A DNA stretch of 64,000 bases from Aphidius gifuensis (GCF_014905175.1 NC_057789.1:14064876-14128875); one strand, 5' to 3'. Positions 20,588-31,917 are shown, counted from the first letter of the stretch. Made by a program: numbers and translations. Notes: generated by a model from the sequence alone, not told the origin.

Positions 20588-23486
20588 AGTGATGATGAAA
20601 GTGATAATGATAATGAGAAAAAAAATAAAAAACGTAGAAAAGAAAGAGTTGTACCATATTATATAAGCAAAAATGAATCAGATAGGGAAACGATTCATCT
20701 TTTAATGGTTGAGAGAGAAGTAGAAGTGGAAGACGATTATGATGATGATGATGATGATATTGTTGTTGTTAATAATTTCAATTCACGAAAAAATTTGGCA
20801 CAATATCATTTTGCATGGATCAAAAACTTATCCAGATTAGTGAGCTCACAAATTTCTAAACATAATGGGAAGAAAATAATTTGTGATCGTTGCTTATGTC
20901 ATTTTCAATCTCAAAAATCACGGGATAATCATGAAAAACTTTGCAGTGAAAAATGTAAAAGTGCAATGAGATTACCGACTGCAAAAAATAATATTTTACA
21001 ATTTAAAAGTTATAAACATCAATTAACGGTACCGTTTATAATTTATGGTGATTTAGAATGTTTATTGAAAAAAGTGCAGAGTGAAGAACTTGAAAAAAAT
21101 CAAATTTATCAAAAACATGTTCCAAGTAGTGCAGCATATTATTTAAAGTGTAGTTATGATGACTCACTTTCCAAGTTCAATCTTCATAGAGGTAAAAATT
21201 CAATTGAATGGTTTATTACAGAGCTTGAACAAATTGCTCATCAAGTCAATAAAATAATAGATGATATTAAACCAATGTCTCTCACACGAGATGAAGAATT
21301 ACAATTTTTGAATGCTAAAAAATGTCATATTTGTGATAAAAATTTCACGAAAAATGACGTAAGAGTAAGAGATCATTCGCATTGGACTTCAGAATACCGA
21401 GGTGCCGCCCATCAAATATGCAATATAAATTATCAAGAATCATGTATCATTCCTGTAGTATTTCACAATCTCACAGGCTATGATGCACATTTCATCATCA
21501 AAAAACTAAAAAACCAGTTCCGAGGTAAAATTGATATACTTGGAATCAACAAAGAAAGGTATATTTCATTCACAAAATCTGTCAAAGGTACCCGCATAAA
21601 ATTCAGATTCATCGACTCATATAGATTTATGGCTAGTTCTATAGATTCATTATCAAATAATCTAGATGATAATAAAAAATCGATAACGAAAAGTCTCTGT
21701 AAAAATGATGATGAATTCAATTTAATTACAAAGAAGGGAGTATTTCCATATGATTATCTTGATAAATGGGAAAAATTTGATGATACAACACTTCCATCGA
21801 AAGATCAATTTTATTCAAAATTGAATGAAGAAAATATTTCAGATGAAGCATATGCACATGCTCTGAATGTTTGGCAAAAGTTCAAAATAAAAACACTTGG
21901 GGAATATTCTGATTTATATTTACAAACTGATGTTGCCCTTTTAGCTGATGTTTTTGAAAGCTTCAGAGCTGATTGTTTAAATACATATAAGTTAGATCCA
22001 GCACATTATTATACACTACCTGGACTTAGTTTTAGTGCAATGTTGAGATATACTCAGATTGAACTAGAATTGTTGACAGATCCTGAAATGATGTTGTTTA
22101 TTGAGCAAGGTATAAGAGGTGGTTTATCACAAGTCTCGAATCGATATGGAAAAGCAAATAATCGATATATGGGCAGTGAATATAATCCTGAGGAGGAAGA
22201 GTCATTGTACTTTGATTTAAATAATATGTATGGAGCAGCAATGAGAGATATCTTCCAACTTGTAAATTTGAATGGATTATAACTTTTGATATTTCAATAT
22301 TAAATTCAACTGCTGATAACTCGAAATATGGATACATTCTTGAAGTTGATTTAGATTATCCTGCAAGTTTGCATCATCACCATAAAGATTTTCCACTAGC
22401 ACCAGTACGCGAAAAACCACCTCTAGAAACCAGTAAAACTCCAAAATTATTGGCAACTCTAGATAATAAAAAAAATTATGTTATCCATTACCGGAATTTA
22501 AAACAATATTGTTCTTTGGGGATGATTATTACTAAAGTTCATCGTGTTTTAAAATTCGAACAAAGTGCATGGCTCAAATCTTATATTGATCTTAATACTG
22601 AGTTACGAAAGAAAGCCCGTAGTGCATTTGAAAAAGATCTTAGAAAATTATTCATCAATGCAATTTATGGTAAAACACTAGAGTCTGTAAGAACTCGTAA
22701 ATCCATAAAACTTGTAGAAAAATATGGTGGTAGAGGTGGAGCAAGATATTATATATCTCAAAGCCAAACTTTCACAGTCATTTAATCATTGACGATCTTG
22801 TAATAATTGAGATGAAACCAACAAGTATACTTTTCAATAAACCAATTTATCTTGGATTTTCTATTTTGGAAATGTCAAAAACATATATGTATGATTTCCA
22901 TTATAATTTCATAAAACCAAAATATGAAGATAAAGTCAAGTATTTATATGGTGATACTGATTCTGCTGTTTACCACATATTTAGTCATAATCCATACGAT
23001 TTAATACGTAATAATCCTGATAAATTTGATACATCTGATTATCCAGAAAATAATCAATATGGAATTAAATTAAAAAAAAAAAAAGTTATTGGTATTATGA
23101 AAGATGAGAATAATGGAAAAATAATGAAAGAATTCATTGGTTTACGAAGTAAATTATACTCTTATGTTATAGCAGATGAAAATAATTCATTAAAAAAACG
23201 TGTTCATATGAGAGCAAAGGGCGTCAAAAGATCAACTGTAAGACAAATAACTTTCGATGATTATAAAAATTGTTTAATTAATCATGTTATTTTAAAAAAG
23301 CAACAAAATATTATAAGATCACATAAACATGAAGTAACAACAAGAACAATTGAAAAAATTGCTCTCAGTTGGCAAGATGATAAACGACAGTTAACTAATG
23401 GTGAAACTGACACTCTGCCTTGGGGATATATACCTGTTGAACGAATGTGTTTGAGTAAAAGTATATTTAAAAGAAAATATGAATGA
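19583..23486 (+). pseudogene. protein-primed family B DNA polymerase, Polinton C, frameshifted
   Basis: All family motifs are present in order: N-terminal extension (19583-20245), Asp-rich linker (about 20555-20600), zinc finger (CDRCLCHF), Exo I YGDLECLL with Asp and Glu intact, endonuclease VII-like knuckle (CHICDKNF), Exo II (NLTGYDAHF), Exo III (YSDLYLQTD), motif A (FDLNNMYG), motif B (FINAIYGK) and motif C (YGDTDS). Frame breaks occur near 20240, 22250 and 22780. It would replicate the element if whole; the catalytic residues have not decayed, so inactivation looks recent. It converges on the integrase with about 100 bp between. Confidence 0.9.
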
Positions 23487-23577
23487 TGTAAATAAAAGTT
23501 GTATAAATGTATATAATAAAATTATTGTTAGAAAATAAATACACGTTGCTTTTTTTATTTATTATTTATTATTATAT

Positions 23578-24474
23578 CCATTGATTATGACTATTGTCAA
23601 ATCCAAGATATTTTACATACATCTGATTCCCTCGTCTTTTCAAAACTTTTTCAATCAAATAAATGTCGGAATGTCGAACTTTTGTAGCTCTTCAGTATAA
23701 AAGCTTCCTTGTATTGGATTTCCTTGATAGTCTTTAAGCTTATACGTTACAGGTGATGTTTTATTAATTTTAGTAATTGTGAATATTTCGTTTGTCCAAT
23801 TTGGTTTATATCCTTTATCAAAGACATGCTTATATTTACTTATTCTTACATGTTGATTTAATTTAAATTTGATTTTAACATGACAATGATTTAAACTTTT
23901 AAATACAGTTTGTTTTAATATTTTAATATTTTTACCAACAACTTCAACTGGTTTCATTTTAATTGTGCGATGTTTTGAATTATTATATTTTTAATTAATT
24001 CTGGCAGCAATTTCAACCATTTATAATTTCCTTGCATGCTAAATTCAAAAACATTTTGTTTTTAGTGTTCTATTGAATCGTTCAACTATTGATGCTTTTA
24101 AATGAGTAAATGTTGAATACATATGAACATTATATTTTTTAACATTGTTTTGAATGTTGAATTATAAAATTCTTTTCCTTGATCCACATGAAGATTTTTG
24201 CATATTCGACCTTTTTGAATATTGATTCCATTGCTGCTGTTACCTCTTTTCCAGTTTTATTTTTGAGTCCAACAGCCCAGCTGAATTTTGAGAAAATATC
24301 AATGACTGTTAAAATATAATTATATCCAGAATTGATCTTTGAATGTTCAATCATTTCAACAAGATCAGCTTGCCACGTTTCATCCTTATCACGAATATCA
24401 ACTTTACGTCGTAAAAAATTTTTTCTTGCTGGAGCGTGTAACTCACGCACAACGTCTCTTTTATAATCAGTCAT
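23578..24474 (-). pseudogene. retroviral-type DDE integrase (RVE), Polinton C, broken
   Basis: It starts TDYKRDVVREL at 24474. The first catalytic Asp is in WQADLVEM. A frame break near 24200 precedes the second Asp region, and a damaged stretch (23960-24140) holds the catalytic Glu block. A C-terminal SH3-like part (HVRISKYKHVFDKGYKP) and chromodomain-like end follow to about 23580. The family joins Polinton TIR ends to target DNA, giving the 6-bp duplication. This copy has at least two frame breaks and cannot be active. Confidence 0.82.
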
Positions 24475-24479
24475 AGTTC

Positions 24480-24513
24480 ACTGACGGATGTATACAGACT
24501 GATTTTTTTATAT
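24480..24513 (-). promoter_or_regulatory. integrase promoter, Polinton C
   Basis: Minus-strand TATAAAAAAA (about 24504-24513) and TCAGT (24480-24484) lie about 28 bp apart, just after the upstream gene's stop codon (24521-24523). Confidence 0.5.
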
Positions 24514-24520
24514 TAATATA

Positions 24521-25462
24521 TTAATATATTAATCCACATTCTCTCAACTCTTCAATAATTGACATGATCTCATTATCATGATTCGGATTACCAGCTGTTC
24601 TTGATGCTACTAATAATCGTAATCGATCAACAAGTTCATTCGGATCGTCCCAATAGATATAATTGACTCTAGTTGGATTATTTTTTCTAAGAGTCATAAC
24701 CGTTGGTAATAATCCAGTACCATAATGCTCATTATTAACATTCTTATGAGGCGCAATAAAATCGATGTATTTCCGAGATGCTGAATTTTTTATTGGCATA
24801 TTAGATCTATGATATTGATGATGTGCATTTGTATTATTAATAATTTCATTATAATTTTTTTCATCAATATCAGTAATAGTTCTTCTGTCTGGTGATTTCA
24901 TAAATAATAATTCCATTAATCCAGGTGTTATTTTGTATGGTGTATCAAAAATATTTAATTCATCATCGTTAAAGAAAATTTTCGCATTTCCAATTTTGTA
25001 GTCAGATTTTACTTTTTTTACACCATAATCTTTATCCCACTGTATACTATTGATTTTTCCTAAGTAATCATCTATTAAATCTTTATTTGATTCTTCCACA
25101 AATGTTTCCTCGCCTTCATCAGCAGTATCATATTCAGCTTCTTGTTCATAAACTGATCTTCAATATCAAGAGTACTAAAATTGTCCTCATGTGTTGAATT
25201 ATTTTTTATCATTCGTATTTTTCATCTGGAAATGATTTATCATCATCAATTAATGATGATTTTTGCTAACCGTTGTTGTTGTTGTTTGGCAGCTAATTTG
25301 TTGAGCGGTGTGACAACGGGTTTAAGATATTCATTTGCAGCATCTGATATATTTTTCTTTCCTAATTTTATCAATTGATATTTTTCCGAATAACGTCTTG
25401 TACTTTTCAATTTCACTTAAAATTTTTGTTTCATCAACTAGTTCTTGCTCACAAAGAGGCAT
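24521..25462 (-). pseudogene. DUF8207-like Polinton protein upstream of integrase
   Basis: It starts MPLCEQELVDE at 25462 and is broken between about 25100 and 25400. It is then open for 192 codons with ITPGLMELLFMKSPD and the C-terminal signature INYIYWDDPNEL-type block (YIYWDDPNELVDRLRLL). I recall this C-terminal signature from insect proteins annotated DUF8207; function unknown. Its constant position directly upstream of the integrase in both A and C suggests a linked role in integration or packaging (inference). Confidence 0.65.
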
Positions 25463-25488
25463 GTTGTTCCTTTGCGATTTTACAATTA

Positions 25489-25525
25489 ACTGAGAAAATT
25501 TAACAAATTGTTTTGTTATTTATAG
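25489..25525 (-). promoter_or_regulatory. promoter of the DUF8207-like gene, abutting the ATPase stop
   Basis: Minus-strand TATAAATA at 25518-25525 directly follows the ATPase stop (25526-25528), with TCAGT at 25489-25493, about 30 bp on. Confidence 0.55.
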
Positions 25526-26204
25526 TTATAAAGCAGTCAAAATTTTTCTATATCTCCTTTTATCTATATCTCTATCTTTATCGATACACAGGAAGCAATA
25601 TTTTCTTTCCAACAATCCACACACATCTGACGGAATTTACTATACTCCCATATCAATATTAACGTGATCGTGATGTATATGCTTTAAATTTGTATCATCT
25701 TGTGGGAAGACTATTAAAAAATTGATATTATCACGTATTAAATGTTTTGGTATTCGTGCATATGATTGACATAGATAAAAAGAATCAACAGCTTTGTGCC
25801 TTCCCATACAAAAAAATGCTTTTATATGATCCTGCTTTTCAGTTGCAACATCATCAAATATAAACAACGAATTTGGTTTTGCTTCATCAACTGGTACGAC
25901 TTGATAATTTATAATAATTTATTTCTTCAAGTGGTTCTAGTAACTTTTCTAAATATTGATATTTTGGTTGGTATAATGATTTACTATAAATATAAATATT
26001 TGCAAATCGTAAACCATTTGGATCAACAATTAAACTCATTAAAGCGTTCGTTTTACCACAATTACTTCCTCCAATTATCGCACATCTTATTGTATTAGGT
26101 AGTAAATCCCCATGTCGTTTTTCTATCAAACCATCACCACTTTTTGATGTAATTATATCAAAGTTTATAACTGGTAATTTTAAAGCTTGTTTCTGGTATT
26201 CCAT
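25526..26204 (-). pseudogene. packaging ATPase, Polinton C, frameshifted
   Basis: It starts at ATG 26204. Walker A is IGGSNCGKT and Walker B FIFDDVA. Frame breaks occur near 25890, near 25640 and near 25585. The gene order, motif spacing and block SFYLCQSYARIPKHLIRDN match the intact copy at 3598-4308. Divergent from PLA2 across 73 bp. Confidence 0.82.
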
Positions 26205-26277
26205 CGTGATGAGCACTGAGCTCAAATCATATAAATTCAACCGTTTTATACCAAAGCAAATCAGTCTGTTATAAGCT
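26205..26277. promoter_or_regulatory. divergent PLA2/ATPase promoter, Polinton C
   Basis: Plus strand: CATATAAAT 26228-26236 and TCAGT 26261-26265. Minus strand: TATAAAA 26244-26250 and TCAGT 26215-26219. Both pairs are spaced about 31-33 bp and interlock. Confidence 0.68.
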
Positions 26278-27184
26278 ATGATTGAGCATACATCAAAAAA
26301 GAAAAAGAACAAAAAACGTTGTGGAAAAGGAATACTCAATAAAATAATCAACAAGTTACCATTCGAACTCCATCTGCCTGGTTATTCATATTGTGGACCA
26401 GGTACCAAGTTAGAAAAACGTTTAGCAAGAGGAGATCCGGGAATTAATCCTTTGGACGCAGCCTGTAAAAATCACGATATTGCTTATTCAAAAAATCGCA
26501 ACGATATCAAGGCAAGAAACGCAGCTGATGATATTTTAGCTCGTGAAGCAGCTAAACGTATTTTTTCTAAAGACGCAAGTTTAAGTGAGAGCAGCAGCAG
26601 CATTCGTTACTGGAGCAATGAAAGTAAAATCGAAATTTGGCATGGGTTGTGTTGAAACTGAAAAGAAATGTACGAAAAAAAAACCATTATCTTCGTTGAA
26701 AAATAGAAAAATAAAAAGACCGGAGGAAAATTAATAAAAATAAAAAACGTGCAGTTAAAAATAACAAAAAGAAAATATCATTTTCAAAAATCGTACAAGC
26801 AAAAGCAAAACAAGCAATGAAGGGATCAAATAATTCATCAGTTGCAATTAAATCAGCAGCTAAACGGTGCGAGAGCAGCTATTAAAAAAAATGGTGGCAA
26901 GAAAGCTATCACAGTACCTAGAGTTTTACCAGTTGCTAAACATATCGGTGGTGCACTACCACTTTTAATCCCGATTTTCTCAGCTATATCAGCATTGGGT
27001 GGATTAGTTGGTGGAGCATCTGGTGTTGTCAAAGCTATCAATGCAGTAAGACAAGTAAGAAAAATTAAATGAAAATAAGCGACACAATAAAATGATGGAA
27101 TCAATTGCAATAGGAAAAGGACTTTATTTAACACCACATAAAAGCGGTATGGGACTTTATCTCTCTCCAAAAAACTTCAACTGA
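26278..27184 (+). pseudogene. PLA2-domain virion protein, Polinton C, frameshifted
   Basis: It starts IEHTSKKKKNKKRCGKG. The PLA2 calcium loop YCGPGTK and catalytic CKNHDIAYS are intact in the first 125 codons. Frame breaks follow near 26585, in the Lys-rich linker (26650-26830) and near 27060. The hydrophobic segment (GGALPLLIPIFSAISALGG) and tail ending YLSPKNFN are recognisable. The stop TGA (27182-27184) overlaps the protease ATG by one base. Confidence 0.82.
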
Positions 27185-27521
27185 TGCTACCACAAAGAGC
27201 TTTAACTGATGGTGATTTATTAAAATTTGCTAAACAATCAAAAATTGCTAATTTCCGTGGAGTTTTTATGCGAAATGATATGCCAAAAGATGGACCTTGG
27301 AAACAAGAGTGTGGAATCCTGGAACACATTGGGTAGCATATAAAAAACTCAATAAAAATTCAGCAATATACTTTGATAGTTTTGGCAACTTACAGCCACC
27401 GAAAGATCTTGTCAGTTATCTTAATGTTGGTAGCATCAATTATAATCATAAACGTTATCAAGATTGGAATACGTATAATTGTGGACATTTATGTCTCGCA
27501 TTTCTCACAGGAAAACTATAA
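27184..27521 (+). pseudogene. adenain-like protease, Polinton C, small internal deletion
   Basis: It starts MLPQRALTD at 27184, overlapping the PLA2 stop as TGATG. Sequence is lost near 27295, changing frame. After that the catalytic His (PGTHW), Asp (IYFDSFG) and Cys (NCGHLC) are all present. Confidence 0.75.
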
Positions 27522-27551
27522 AAGCAGAAGAAAAGAAAATTTCCAATCAGT
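27517..27551 (+). promoter_or_regulatory. penton promoter overlapping protease stop, Polinton C
   Basis: TATAAAAG at 27517-27524 includes the protease TAA (27519-27521). TCAGT is at 27547-27551, 30 bp downstream, and the penton ATG follows at 27570. Confidence 0.68.
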
Positions 27552-27569
27552 TATTTATCAACCTTGACA

Positions 27570-28233
27570 ATGAACGATACGTTTACTTTAACTCTCACCG
27601 GTAAATCTTCAGTCTTAGAAACTGATTACTTTCCACCCATACAATTATCAAGTGAAAAAATTATTCATTAGCACTTATTTCATTTTATCATTTAATTCAT
27701 TACCAAATATCGATCATGAAAATAATATGATTACATATTTGAACAGTTATGATACAATTGAAATACCAACTGGAAGTTATGAAATAGATGATCTAGCTGC
27801 TTACTTAGAAAAATATAATATCAAAATTACATATAATAAAAATACTCTACATTCATATATTACAAATTAAAGAGACATTGATTTTGTAAACCAAAATCAC
27901 CAGCACGTTACTAGGATTTACACCGAGAATATTGAGTTCTAAAACAAAATATGAATCAAACTACCCGATTAATATTTTAAAGTGAATACATTGAGAATCG
28001 AGTGCAACATTACAACAGGAGCTTACGTGAATCAACAAAAGTTCATACAATATATAACTTTTTCCTGCTGTACCACCTGGTTATAAAATAATTGAAGTAC
28101 CAGCTAATCCAATCTATTTACCAATTACTGTTAAAACCATTGATCATTTACAATTAAAATTGTTGATCAAAACGGAAAATTAGTGAATTTCCGTGGTGAA
28201 ACAATAACCATTACGTTACACGTAAAATCATAG
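27570..28233 (+). pseudogene. minor capsid/penton protein, Polinton C, several breaks
   Basis: It starts MNDTFTLTLTG, with the blocks IPTGSYEID, YKIIEVP and FRGETITITL in order up to the TAG at 28233. Frame breaks occur near 27660, 27870, 28035 and 28155. Same position between protease and small ORF as in A and B. Confidence 0.75.
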
Positions 28234-28280
28234 GAATGGGAATTTGCTTCAATTCACGCGCTATAAAACGTGGGGCATCG

Positions 28281-28316
28281 TATAAAAGCAGCACATCATG
28301 GACACCTCCAGTCAGT
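28281..28316 (+). promoter_or_regulatory. MCP/small-ORF promoter, Polinton C
   Basis: TATAAAAG 28281-28288 and TCAGT 28312-28316, 31 bp apart. A second TATAAAA lies at 28262-28268. The small-ORF ATG (28298) falls between TATA and initiator; the first ATG after the initiator is that of MCP (28449). Confidence 0.65.
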
Positions 28317-28456
28317 CTGAATCGAGCAGTCAAGAAGTTGACATCTCAGAATATAAATTACCTGCAGAGTCTAGGTCTAAAAGTAAAAAAAAATTTTGGA
28401 ACTTTAATTGGATAAATATAACTTGTCTTAATTGTTTTACACGTCAAAATGAGTGA
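28298..28456 (+). CDS. small Ser-rich, Cys/Trp-tailed protein overlapping the MCP start
   Basis: 52 codons. The N-terminus is Ser-rich (TSSQSESSSQE), then a basic PAESRSKSKKK, then an aromatic tail with CLNCF. The stop TGA overlaps the MCP start by 8 bases. It shares the SR/KK/CLNC layout with the A copy. It remains open in an element whose larger genes are mostly broken. Function unknown; a membrane-linked tail is inferred. Confidence 0.55.
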   Translation: MDTSSQSESSSQEVDISEYKLPAESRSKSKKKFWNFNWINITCLNCFTRQNE

Positions 28457-29684
28457 TGAAAATATTTTCGATATAAACGCGCCAGTTCAATTTAACAATG
28501 AAATATCCAACTATGAGCTACATGCTCATCAGTCATTTGGATCAACGAGCTTCGATAATAGTGATGAAATAAGAATATCAATACAGAATCAAGATTTGTT
28601 TGTTCTACCATCAAAAAGCTACATACGTATGAGTGGAAAATTAACGCAAGAACGTGTTGCTGCAAATGCAGAAGATCCACTTGCTGATATTTATCCTTTA
28701 ACGTTAGTAAATAATGCTGTGTTTTTTGTTTGATGAAATGCGTTATGAATTAAATGGAGTTTTAATTGATAAATCAAAGAATGTTGGTATAACATCTACA
28801 ATGGAAAATTATTGTCATTAAGTTCAAGAATGAATTATGAAAATGCAGGTGGATAAATCAAAATGGTATGAAATTGATAAATGATGATGGATATTTTGAT
28901 ATATGCGTTCCATTAAATATAATTTTTGGCTTGCTGAAGATTATCAAAAATAATTACAATGCGAAACATGAACTATTATGATACGATCACGTTCAAATTT
29001 GAATGCGATCGTACGAGATAATGAGTTCCTAATATGCCAGAATTTCATTTAAAACTCACAAAAATTGAATGGCTTGTACCGTATATAATGTTATCAAACA
29101 AAAATAAAATTGATATAATGAAATATATACAAAAAGATCCTGCATTTCTATTGATTTAGATCGTGGGACTTATATGAGTATCCATTGCTGCCACAAACAA
29201 CTCATCATATATATGGACAGTGAAAACTGCAACTCAACTGGAAAAGCCACGTTATGTTATTCTTGGTTTTCAATCAAATAGAAAAAATGATTGGCAAAAA
29301 GATGTAACACATTTTGATCATTGTAAAATAACAAATGTTAAACTTTATCTTAATTCTCATATTTTTCCATATGGGAATTTGAATCTAGATATTGAAAAAA
29401 ATCAATTTGCTTTATTATATGATATGTATGCTAATTTTGCAGAGTCTTACTATGGCTCAAAAATAGATTTAGTAACAAAAGATAATTTTATTAAAAAATC
29501 TCCATTAATTGTTATTGATTGTAGTAAACAAAATGAGTTTTTGAAGACTGGTGCTGTAGATGTACGCTTGGAATTTGAATCAAAAGAAAATTTTCCTCAA
29601 GGAACGACAGCATATTGCTTAATTTTACATGATAAAATAATTGAATATAGACCAATAAGTGGAATAGTACATAAGTTAACGTAA
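28449..29684 (+). pseudogene. major capsid protein, Polinton C, broken in the middle
   Basis: The N-terminal 90 codons (YELHAHQSFG, NSDEIRISIQNQD) and the C-terminal 154 codons (TQLEKPRYVILGF to IIEYRPISG) are open. 28730-29220 holds several frame breaks. Total length matches the other MCPs at about 410 codons. Confidence 0.78.
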
Positions 29685-29763
29685 ATTAATTGTAACCTAT
29701 GGTTTTAATTAAATAAAAACAAACGAAAATAATTTGATTTAGTGTATTTATTTATTTATTTAT

Positions 29764-30105
29764 TCACATTTCCTCATCATCATCGAAATCACGTAGATCA
29801 TATGTACTATCATCTAATATTACATCTTGGTTATTTTCACCATCAAGAACCATGGTTAGTGTTCCTTTCTTGACAGCATTTTCTAGCTCCTTAAATTCTT
29901 GATCATCTTGATTGAAATGTGTAGCAAATCTTTTTGGTAGATATGCATAATTTTCATTGTTGATTTCAACTGTTAGCGCTGGACCATACTTTGATGTTGG
30001 AAATCTCGCTACTTTAGTAATTTTATAAACTACTTTTCTTTTTAAATCTTTCAATGATTTGCGTTCGTTAGCTTTTTGAAGTTTTTTTGCTTTTGCAAAA
30101 CCCAT
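29764..30105 (-). CDS. putative OB-fold/ssDNA-binding-like small protein with 5'-UTR intron
   Basis: 113 residues: a basic N-terminus (KAKKLQKANERK), a core VVYKITKVARFPTSKYGPAL with YAYLPKRF, and an acidic tail (RDFDDDEEM). Similar small proteins are common with insect Polintons. A beta-barrel nucleic-acid-binding role is my inference from the ITK...KYG...LPKRF pattern. A GT-AG intron (30115-30216) separates a leader exon from the ATG, and the promoter is at 30255-30299. The frame is intact, unusual in this element. Confidence 0.6.
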   Translation of the reverse strand: MGFAKAKKLQKANERKSLKDLKRKVVYKITKVARFPTSKYGPALTVEINNENYAYLPKRFATHFNQDDQEFKELENAVKKGTLTMVLDGENNQDVILDDSTYDLRDFDDDEEM

Positions 30106-30254
30106 TTTTAATATCTGTAAATGGAAAAGTTATTTTAGTTAACAAAATACATTATTGAAAAACATTGAAAGTATTGATAAGTTAATAAAAATTTATAAAT
30201 ATATGGTAAAACTTACTTGTTGGTTTCTAAGACTGGGCGCACTACAGCTGATGG

Positions 30255-30299
30255 ACTGAACGATGAGTGATGCTTAGTCTCTGTGCACGAGAATATATA
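30255..30299 (-). promoter_or_regulatory. promoter of the 29764-30105 gene
   Basis: Minus-strand TATATATTC (about 30291-30299) and TCAGT (30255-30259), spacing about 38 bp. Confidence 0.4.
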
Positions 30300-30344
30300 C
30301 TAAATCTCAGGTCCCCCACCAACGAAAAAGTTCCCTTTCCTCTT

Positions 30345-30510
30345 TTCACTAAGAGTGGGGGAACGTTGTGATTAATATTTTGTAGGAGAAGGGAAAAACA
30401 GGTTATGCTTATCCCTACTATAAGTTTTTTAAGAGTGGGGGAACGTTGTGATTGGTTGATATTTTGTGGGGGAAGGAAAACCAGGTGATGCTTATCCCGA
30501 CTAAAATTTT
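30345..30510. repeat. two direct copies of an about 80-bp G-rich block
   Basis: AAGAGTGGGGGAACGTTGTG occurs at about 30345 and 30430, each followed by ATATTTTGT(A/G)G and a TTATCCC(T/G)ACT end. Confidence 0.7.
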
Positions 30511-30893
30511 TTTCTTCTTAGAAAATAGTTTTTACTTTCTATTATTCTAATCTCTTAATCTTTTAAACCTTTAATCTTTTTCTGGAATTTATAACAATAG
30601 ATGTGAAAAATATTCTTTTGAGAAAAGCTAATAATTCCTGTTTGAACATGTTTCAGTATATTTTCTAAAATTTAATCCATTGTTGTCAGATGATTCATCA
30701 ATTTTTATAACAATGAAATCTAGTCAGTTTTTTTTTTTTTTTTCCTGTTCAAACATGTTAAAACTTGTTGAAACTTGTTTCTATTATTTTATTATACAAA
30801 CTAAATCTTTATTTTTTTTATATCTTATATTTAAAGGAAGGAAGGATAATTCTAAAAAAATTAACAACTTTTAAAAATTTGGTTTTGCATCAT
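30511..30893. other. AT-rich intergenic stretch in Polinton C
   Basis: No gene seen. It lies upstream of the small OB-fold-like gene and downstream of the 31.7-kb gene. Confidence 0.4.
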
Positions 30894-31712
30894 TTATTCA
30901 TTAATAAAATTTAATTCTCCATTATCAGTTCCTTCTTTACATTTTAAACAATCTTTTTCTAGTACATAATAAGATATTCCAACTTCATCTTCACAATCAT
31001 TTTGTATTGGATGTTTTTTACATCGTTTTAATTTTGAAATTGTTGGATTTGAACGTTGTTCTACTGATAACTTTTCCCAAATTTCATCAATTTGATGTGA
31101 TGCAAATTTTATAATAGCCATCACTGGAAGTGCAGCAATATCTTTTTGTGTCAAGTCAGTTATATTTTCAACTGCACAAAAATGTAAAATGGATTTTTTC
31201 ATGTTGGCTCTTGTTGAAAATTTTTTAATATACCAGTATTTGTATCTCTGTGCATTTTCATATGCACATTTGTAAGAACTGCATAAAGGATGTGAATTCA
31301 CATGTCTTATTGCTGGATGTTCCATCTCTAATATTTTTATATCTGGACATCCTAGGTCTTCCAAATTGAAAATTGTCATTGGATTAAAACGTAAAATAAA
31401 TGTTAACCATTTTTTTCTATCTTCACCTTTGACAAATGAATAATTAAACTTTCCAACTAATTCTTCAATGATTATTGTTGATACGTTATTATATTGATCA
31501 CAACCAGCTTCCCAAGATATCCCATGATAATTGTTTTCACAATTATTCACTGTTTTTTCATATTCTTCTGTTAGATGTGATTTTTCACAAGGTGGTTTGA
31601 ATATTTTTATAGTTGGTGAAGATCTTGAATTTATAGGTTGGATAACCAACTCTTTTACAACAAATAAACCTTGAGGTTCTTGAAATCCTTGGAAATCAAT
31701 GAATGCTGACAT
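30894..31712 (-). CDS. conserved Polinton-terminal protein of unknown function
   Basis: An intact 272-residue ORF, homologous to the ORF at 35741-36415 in Polinton B. Shared features are an opening FIDFQGFQEP/VDIQGFKQP, FKPP, HG(I/L)SWE(A/C)G, KG(E/D)(D/E)xKKWL and a C-terminal ASHQIDEIWEKL/ASESMDEIWDKL. Cys and His residues are scattered in the second half, and the C-terminus carries a CxxC pair. I do not recognise a catalytic family. Both copies occupy the right-terminal position, pointing inward, and are open in elements where other genes decayed. A TATAAAAGG lies at 31785-31794 on its strand. Confidence 0.65.
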   Translation of the reverse strand: MSAFIDFQGFQEPQGLFVVKELVIQPINSRSSPTIKIFKPPCEKSHLTEEYEKTVNNCENNYHGISWEAGCDQYNNVSTIIIEELVGKFNYSFVKGEDRKKWLTFILRFNPMTIFNLEDLGCPDIKILEMEHPAIRHVNSHPLCSSYKCAYENAQRYKYWYIKKFSTRANMKKSILHFCAVENITDLTQKDIAALPVMAIIKFASHQIDEIWEKLSVEQRSNPTISKLKRCKKHPIQNDCEDEVGISYYVLEKDCLKCKEGTDNGELNFINE

Positions 31713-31917
31713 TTTGTTTCAATATATATCTATTCAACTCAACTCAACTCAACTGAATAGTGACCAGTTCTGAACTGATGATATTCCTTTTATACCTCTG
31801 GATATCCACTCCCCTCTTTTTCCATCCCTTCCACTTCCTATTTACCCCCTCCACAACTTATTTTATAAACATCAAATAGATGATGAAATAATGGAATTAT
31901 TTACAATACTTTCTGTA

